From contig CAOLHI010000621.1 of assembly GCA_948474755.1 (NCBI GenBank), positions 62,001 to 126,000 on the forward strand: a stretch of DNA of 64,000 bases, written 5' to 3'. The notes beneath the pieces were generated by a model that searched no databases, had not been told where the DNA came from, and saw only the letters and a list, made by a program, of their open reading frames with translations. Below, in pieces: positions 58,456 to 64,000 of this stretch. The translations under genes were made by a program, and so were the position numbers. The stretch's first letter is position 1. Every line of letters starts with the position of its first letter. This DNA comes from Ctenosaura bakeri. Taxonomy: Eukaryota > Chordata > Lepidosauria > Squamata > Iguanidae.

Positions 58456-58840
58456 CAGTCATCCCTCCACATTTGCAAGGGTTAGGGGCATAGGACCTCC
58501 GTAAAAGTGGAAAAACCGTGAATAACTCTAGGCCCTCCCAAACCATATTTAACACACAAAAAAGTATGATCACCGTATTCAACCCACCATGGATTCCTTG
58601 GAGGCATCAGGGTTCCTTCACAAGGAAGAAGTGGGTGGCTGATGTGGCTTACTGACACCCCTGCTGCTGCTCCACACCATTTTTAATAGGGACTCACTAG
58701 CCGCATTTGCAGTTTCTCAGTCTCACGAGGCTTGCAGTCTCTATTAAAAATGGCACAGAGAGGCAGCAAAGGTGACAGCAAATATTCTGTGAATAATCAA
58801 ATTCGCAAAAGTGAAACCTGCAAATGTGGAAGGCTGACTA
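58456..58840. mobile_element. Tigger/pogo-like MITE, 385 bp
   Basis: TA target duplication (58454-58455, 58841-58842). Left end CAGTCATCCCTCCACATTTG; complement of the right end TAGTCAGCCTTCCACATTTG. Inner repeats of 'aaaccgtgaataac' and 'ctgtgaataatcaaattcgc'. Same terminal family as 49256-49971, different interior. It also holds an inverted pair, accatttttaatagggact and tctattaaaaatggc. Confidence 0.88.
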
Positions 58841-58842
58841 TA

Positions 58843-60501
58843 CTTTTTGCACACTTCTAACCACTTTCTAAAAAGTGGTTCACACAAGCAGCAAAGCTAG
58901 TGAATTCTTTTCAGGAAGTCAGGATGAAATTTCCATGTTCCTAAGATTTTGTATAGCTAGGCCTCATGGACTAGAATATACATGTATGCATCTATAGCAA
59001 CTGGAAGTACACATATTCATCTAGCCTGCAGTCTCAGTGACATGTTTTGTTCTGGTTCCTCCCCCCCTCCACTTCTCTCTGTGTACAGACATATGCATGT
59101 GTATGCATGCATGCTTTTGATTCACCATTTCCATACAGAAAGGAAGGATTGATTTTAGGAAAGCCTTTATAAATGTCTATTTAGAAGTTAAAGGAAAAAT
59201 CTCTGTGAAGGAAGCAGCAGCAGGTCTCTGTAGCAGTGTGGTGGTAGGAAGGGAGAGGTAGGCCTTGGCCACTCACCAGCTCTATGAGATAGCTTCTAAC
59301 CTGAAACAGGGATGGGCAACTTTGGGGTTTGTGGCTATTCTGGCACTACTGAACTCACTGGTGCCACTGACTTCAACTGCTGCCATTATGCTGCAGCAGT
59401 AGCAAAAGAAAGAAAAAAACATACAAGCAGACACAATTTTTCCTTTGAACAGCTCCTGGAGACCTCTAGAAGGAAAATTTCACTTGGAGAGAAAGCATGT
59501 GGGAAGTGTGTGCTTTAAGGAAATAAACATGGGAGGAAGGCTGCAGCGGGTACTGAGGAGAATATCAGAAGCCAAGACTCCCTGCCCTCTCCCCCAAAAA
59601 ACCTGAGAAATGCAGCTCATGTACCACCATACTTCTCACCTCTGATCAAGAGCCTAGGTAGGACTTTGGGTCAAATTAAGAAGGCAGGCTGCCTTTGCTT
59701 GCCAATTTCTATGAACTTTCGAACAATGGGGGAAATTAAATGGATGCTGGACAGAATACTGTGGAGCCAGTATAAATATGTAACCTACAGCTACTTACAG
59801 GTAAGTGGAATTGTGGGGTCAGAATCCATTATGTAGTTATCAGATTCTACCAAATATTTTAAAGTGCTCTGGAACCCATTTTCTGAGAGATTCGTATCAA
59901 AAAACAATTGTGAATAGTTTAATTGTTCTTATCTCACATGCTATCAGGTAGCATGTCCTATACTCTGTTCAGCTTTCTATAAAAACACAAACATAATATC
60001 TCATACATTTCATCTTAAATACCCACTGTGCTTGGCTAAAGTCTGCTGGACCTGACAGGAAAATTTTCCTTGGGTTCTGAAATCTAATCCGAAGAATAAA
60101 TGTTTAGTTCTAAATCAAGAAAGAGCTCTAAGCAGGAAGCATAGGCAGTTTAATTAGGAGGGCTGTACACTGATAACAAGACTTGGCTCAGACTCCTGTT
60201 TGGTAATTCAGAAAATAGTCCACTTCAGCTCAGACTGATTGGGAAGCTGACCAGTTCAATTTAGTTTTAAATCCAAATGTCAGTTCAGATGTCCAAATCT
60301 TTGTCCCTCTCAAGAATTAGCTCTAGAAATCAGCCAATGGCTATAACTTATTATTCCTGTTTGTCACCCAGATAAGATTTGCAGGCACGTTAGCACAATA
60401 TGAGGTGATTATGCCCACCAAACATATGACAAATAAGTGCAAGTTTTGTCCATTTGTCTGTTTGTTTGTCTTTGCTGGAAAGCAATGCTGCCTGAGACAC
60501 A
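58843..60501. other. Intergenic, no gene seen
   Basis: No exon, RNA gene or assignable repeat recognised in this stretch. Confidence 0.55.
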
Positions 60502-60889
60502 GGCCCTTTTCACATGGCATTTTCCATGCAAAAGAGGGCCTGGAGCGTCGCGCAATTGTGAGGAGCGATCTGTACGACACACTCACAATCACGTGACGCT
60601 CCAGGGGCCAGCAGGCACTGGTCATGCACCTTTTCATTTTCAGCTAGAAGCCGAAAATGGTGCACAATCACGCATTGCTCTCAGGCCCTGCGCGCACTTA
60701 CCTGGCATGCAGAGCCTCTGGAGCCATACAGGTAGTGAGTGCTTCCTGCAGTAGGAAGAGGCAGGGCTCTCGTGCAAGCAGGCAGCTCGGGCGGAGCCGA
60801 AGGACCCCGGACACGAGAGCCTCTCGCTGGAGGCTGCTCGCGCGATCCCTGCACCCCAGTGCCAAAAAAGGTAAGGTGCGGAAAGGGCC
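60502..60889 (+). mobile_element. CpG-rich MITE, copy B
   Basis: Reverse-orientation match to 53613-53952. Left ggcccttttcacatggcatt, right ggtgcggaaagggcc. The interior is CpG-dense (gagcgtcgcgcaattgtgag, gagcctctcgctggaggctg, ctcgcgcgatccctgc). Confidence 0.78.
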
Positions 60890-61428
60890 ATACACTCCAC
60901 ATACATGTTGTGCCTGGGGACATCCATCTGCACCACTCCCCTGTAGATCACAAGACTGACTTGTACAGGTATTGCTTTCCTTCCCATCACTTCAGGGTCA
61001 CCTTGACTCAAACCATAGCAACTGCTGAGGAAGTGACAATGTAGCTGTTGTAAAAATGTGAAACAAAATGTTTCAGAACAAAACAAAAAATGTTGAACAA
61101 ATAGACAAGATCAACAAGACTCAGATAAAGTGTTCTACATTTCCTGAACCCCACAATATTGTCAGGACAGATCTTTGGGGGCAAATGCTGAGGTCTCCAT
61201 TCAAGAGAATGATTGGACAGGATGCTGAGGGCAGCAAGGCTAGTTTTTCACATTTTTTGAAGAAATGAAATAATACACATTAAAGATGTTCCGTGTTATC
61301 ATTTTAAGTCTGCACTCTAAAATTCCCTAACTGTATACGTTTACTTGAACTTGCTTCCCTAATAAGTACATAGCATTGACTTGTAGCCATTTTTTCTACC
61401 CTACTCCTTACCATGGTATGTAAGACCC

Positions 61429-62208
61429 TGTTCTTACCCTGATTTCTGGGGTCCCGGGAGGTGCTCACAATGGGGAATGGGAATTAGCAGAGAACAAGCT
61501 AAGCAATACAAGAGGCAGGGCAACCTAGCAAGATCTTGAACCCAGTGTCTACGGGGTCAGGCCGAGTCAATGAACAAACAGAAGTAAATAATAATTGTTT
61601 TCTTTATTTTTGATAAACACAGTCAAAACGTATGCATGCAAACACACTCACACAGACCTAATGAAAAAAAGGTAGGAGTTGGATAGAGGGTTTTAAGAGG
61701 GTTTTTTTGCATGGAAAATACTACACCTGTCCTGTAGCCCAGGTAGTCTGAAGAAAAGTCCGTAGAAGTGGAGATTCTCAGCACGAGGAGCTGAGAGGAA
61801 GGCTCGTTGAACGAAGCGACAGCAAGGCGGGGTGGAAGCCAGGAGCGATCCGAGAAAGCGCTCAAAATCAGGGAGTCTTATAGGGGAAAATGTGCCTGCA
61901 GGCTAGTCCGTTCCCGGGAAAAACAATGAGTTTCAGGCTAGAGACAAAGCCTCCGAAAGGTCAGTATTTTGCATGATTGAGTTATGACAGTGTTATCAAT
62001 AGAGTAGACAGTATGCAAACGTGGAGTGCTTGACAGTTGAGTATTCGGCTGGTCAAGTTGCCTGCTCGGGGCAGGGAGTCCTTTGTAAACAGCGTGCATA
62101 CATAGTGGGATCTTAAAGAGTACTTGCCTGGAGGTCTCCTAAAGCTGCAGTCTGGCTATTACTGGCCTGCCTGGATTTGTTTTGAATGGTTCAGTCAAAT
62201 TCTTGACA
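61429..62208 (-). mobile_element. Solo LTR 2
   Basis: Starts TGTTCTTACCCTGATTTCTG, then ggtcccgggaggtg, ggcagggcaacctagcaaga and tcttgaac. Minus-strand AATAAA near 61602. The right edge (ttcttgaca) is less certain. Same family as LTR 1. Confidence 0.65.
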
Positions 62209-63117
62209 TCAAATGATATCTAATATACCACAAGTCCACAAGACTAGAAACTATGGTAACACTGTGTAGCAGATTTCCATTGTGTATGTGGCTGTGGGAA
62301 GAAGACAATGTTTACAGTCACTAGGTTTTTTGAACTGTAGCTGTCTGAAAGGCAGAGAGAGAGATTTTTTAAAAAAAGGATTCTTCATCTGAAATAGCCA
62401 GAGATTTGAAAAGTTAATCTCTGGAAAACGTCTCCCAGAATTCTCCTAAACCAGTATGGCCATATTATTGGCCACAATAGCTGGGGGATTCTGGGAGTTG
62501 TGATCCAAAAGAGTTATATTTCCAAGCCATGGGTTTAGCAAAGCAATCTCTATGTTTCTTCTAACAGAATACATATTCAGAGCTATCAGGATGCCATCAG
62601 CAAAACAGAAGTGACTTCTGGTAATTTCCAAGTCACATTTTTGGCTGGTGTTTGGCCAAAAATGCACAACTGCAGCCTATGCAAGGGGCCCAAGAAGGAC
62701 ATGATGAAAAAGAGTCTCCCCTCTTGCCACAGTAGCCTATCACTCCTGTAGAACATAGGAATTACCTGTTGCAATGAATCTTCCCAACTCAACAGGAGTA
62801 CACCCAGTCAGGGTTCAGGCCATCTGTCCATGCCCTTCTGCTGTACATTCTCCTTCTTCTTCTCCTCCTTCATCTTTTCCACTTCTGCACCCCTGCTTTG
62901 TATTTTTCTTCTCCATCTGACATTGGTCATTGCTTTGACCACTCCACTGAGCACTCCATGTGCTGTGGGCATTGGATTCTTGCAGCAATTGCTCTGTAAA
63001 TCATTTTTGTACTTCTCCAAAACTCAAGGTTCTTTCAAGCGTGCTGTTACTGCAGTCCAGGCCTGCCCGGAGATAGCACTTGATATCACTTTGATATCAA
63101 ACAATTAGGCTTTCCTC
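62209..63117. other. Between LTR 2 and LTR 3
   Basis: No gene. A copy of the 'ggccacaatagctgggggat tctgggagttgtgatcc' repeat at 62456-62510. A pyrimidine-rich run (ttcttcttctcctccttcat) lies near 62853. Confidence 0.55.
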
Positions 63118-63977
63118 TGACACCCCGTTCCACGTGTTTGTGAGGCCACCGGACAAGCACGTAAACAGGCATGGCCGATAATTGCCAGACATTCCATTCT
63201 CCACCCAGGCAGGCCAGATTCAGCCAGTTCATCGCTTCAGGGACCTCTCTGGCAAACACCTCACTGCATATGCTAACACTAACAAGGGCTCCCTACCCCG
63301 AGCAGGCAACCTGACAAAGCTGTACTAAGCGCTCCATATTTGCATACTGGCTACACTATTGTTAATTCGGCTTTAAGTCAATCATGCTAAACTCTGACCT
63401 TTCCAAGGCTTTGTTCCACTCCCAAATCGCATTGTTCTCACCGAGTAAGGTATGGCCTGCAGTTACAATTCACCCTACAAAAACCCCTGATTCCGAGACC
63501 TTCCACAGATAGCTCCGAACTTCCAGACCGCCTTGCTGCCGCTTTGCCTGGCGAGCCTTCCCCTCAGTTCCAGTAACTGAGACTGCTCAACCCCGGATTG
63601 CTCGGACCGCTCTATCACGCCAAGTTTCTTCATTGCACCCCCAACTTCATTCTCAAGGTCCAGGACTACGAGACAGGTGTCGTATCACCCATTTCCCTCT
63701 AAAAATCCCTATTTCAAGTCAATCTCCGATTCTTCAGTTAGCTGTGTGACTGCGGTGTCTTTAATATTTGTCTGTACTTAATAAACATCATTTTTATTAT
63801 TTTAACCCGTCTGGCTGCTTGACTGACCTGACCCCTTAGATGCTGGGTTGCAAGATCCTGCTAAGTTACTCTACCTCTCACTAGCTTTAGTGAGTGCTCC
63901 AGCTAATTCTTCCCAAAGAATGTTGTTGTTTGGTTATTTAGGTGTCCTTCCCGGGACCCCCAGAGATCAGAATAACA
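63118..63977 (+). mobile_element. Solo LTR 3, most intact
   Basis: TGACACCCCG ... GAATAACA, 860 bp, plus strand. AATAAA at about 63780 (tacttaataaacatc) marks the R region. The end ccgggacccccagagatcag is the complement of the starts of LTRs 1 and 2. The CpG content is higher and the sequence cleaner than the other two, suggesting a younger copy. The flank after 63977 is too short to test for an internal region. Confidence 0.78.
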
Positions 63978-64000
63978 ATACTGACCCAATTCTCATGTTT

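Noticed and set aside
55663..62208. LTRs 1 and 2 (both minus) as the two ends of one full-length retroelement
   Set aside because: The 5 kb between them has no gag/pol-like frame. There is no primer-binding-site-like sequence next to 61429 and no purine tract next to 56468. It contains unrelated MITEs, and the LTRs differ considerably.
1..64000. A novel multi-gene system, CRISPR array, operon or defence locus
   Set aside because: All coding signal resolves to two known vertebrate genes plus transposable elements.

Overview
The window is vertebrate nuclear DNA, most likely from a squamate reptile (lizard). It has widely spaced, intron-rich genes with GT-AG splice sites. The repeats are CR1 and L2-like LINEs, tRNA-derived and 5S-rRNA-derived SINEs, Tigger-like MITEs and solo LTRs. 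There are no operons, no bacterial features and no CRISPR. The clade call rests on repeat character and on protein divergence from mammals; it is an inference.

Positions 1-37,100 (+ strand) hold the 3' sixteen coding exons of TNIP1 (ABIN1), a ubiquitin-binding adaptor that restrains NF-kB and cell-death signalling. Splice phases agree at every junction and give one open frame of 1,751 nt ending in TAG at 36446-36448. The exon(s) with the start codon lie left of the window. Introns are large and hold two L2-like LINEs, CR1 tails, SINEs, simple repeats and one repeat present twice (31.3 and 35.6 kb).

Positions 39,900-53,300 (- strand) hold all five coding exons of GPX3, the secreted plasma selenoprotein glutathione peroxidase. 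The 223-aa product has its catalytic selenocysteine encoded by an in-frame TGA (45236-45238), and a SECIS element can be folded by eye in the 3' UTR (40056-40113). TNIP1 and GPX3 lie tail to tail about 2.8 kb apart, as in mammals. GPX3 intron 1 is about 7.65 kb and carries a 716-bp Tigger-like MITE.

Positions 53,300-64,000 show no gene. This stretch holds a likely GPX3 promoter edge, two CpG-rich MITE copies in opposite orientation, a tRNA-SINE, an L2-like LINE end, a 385-bp Tigger-like MITE, a palindromic MITE with about 70-bp inverted arms, and three solo LTRs of one family.

The two genes have no direct functional link visible here beyond conserved neighbourhood. I found no new multi-gene system. 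The most interesting signals are selenocysteine recoding and possible poly(A) control in GPX3, chimeric SINEs sharing a tail, and hammerhead-like repeat motifs.
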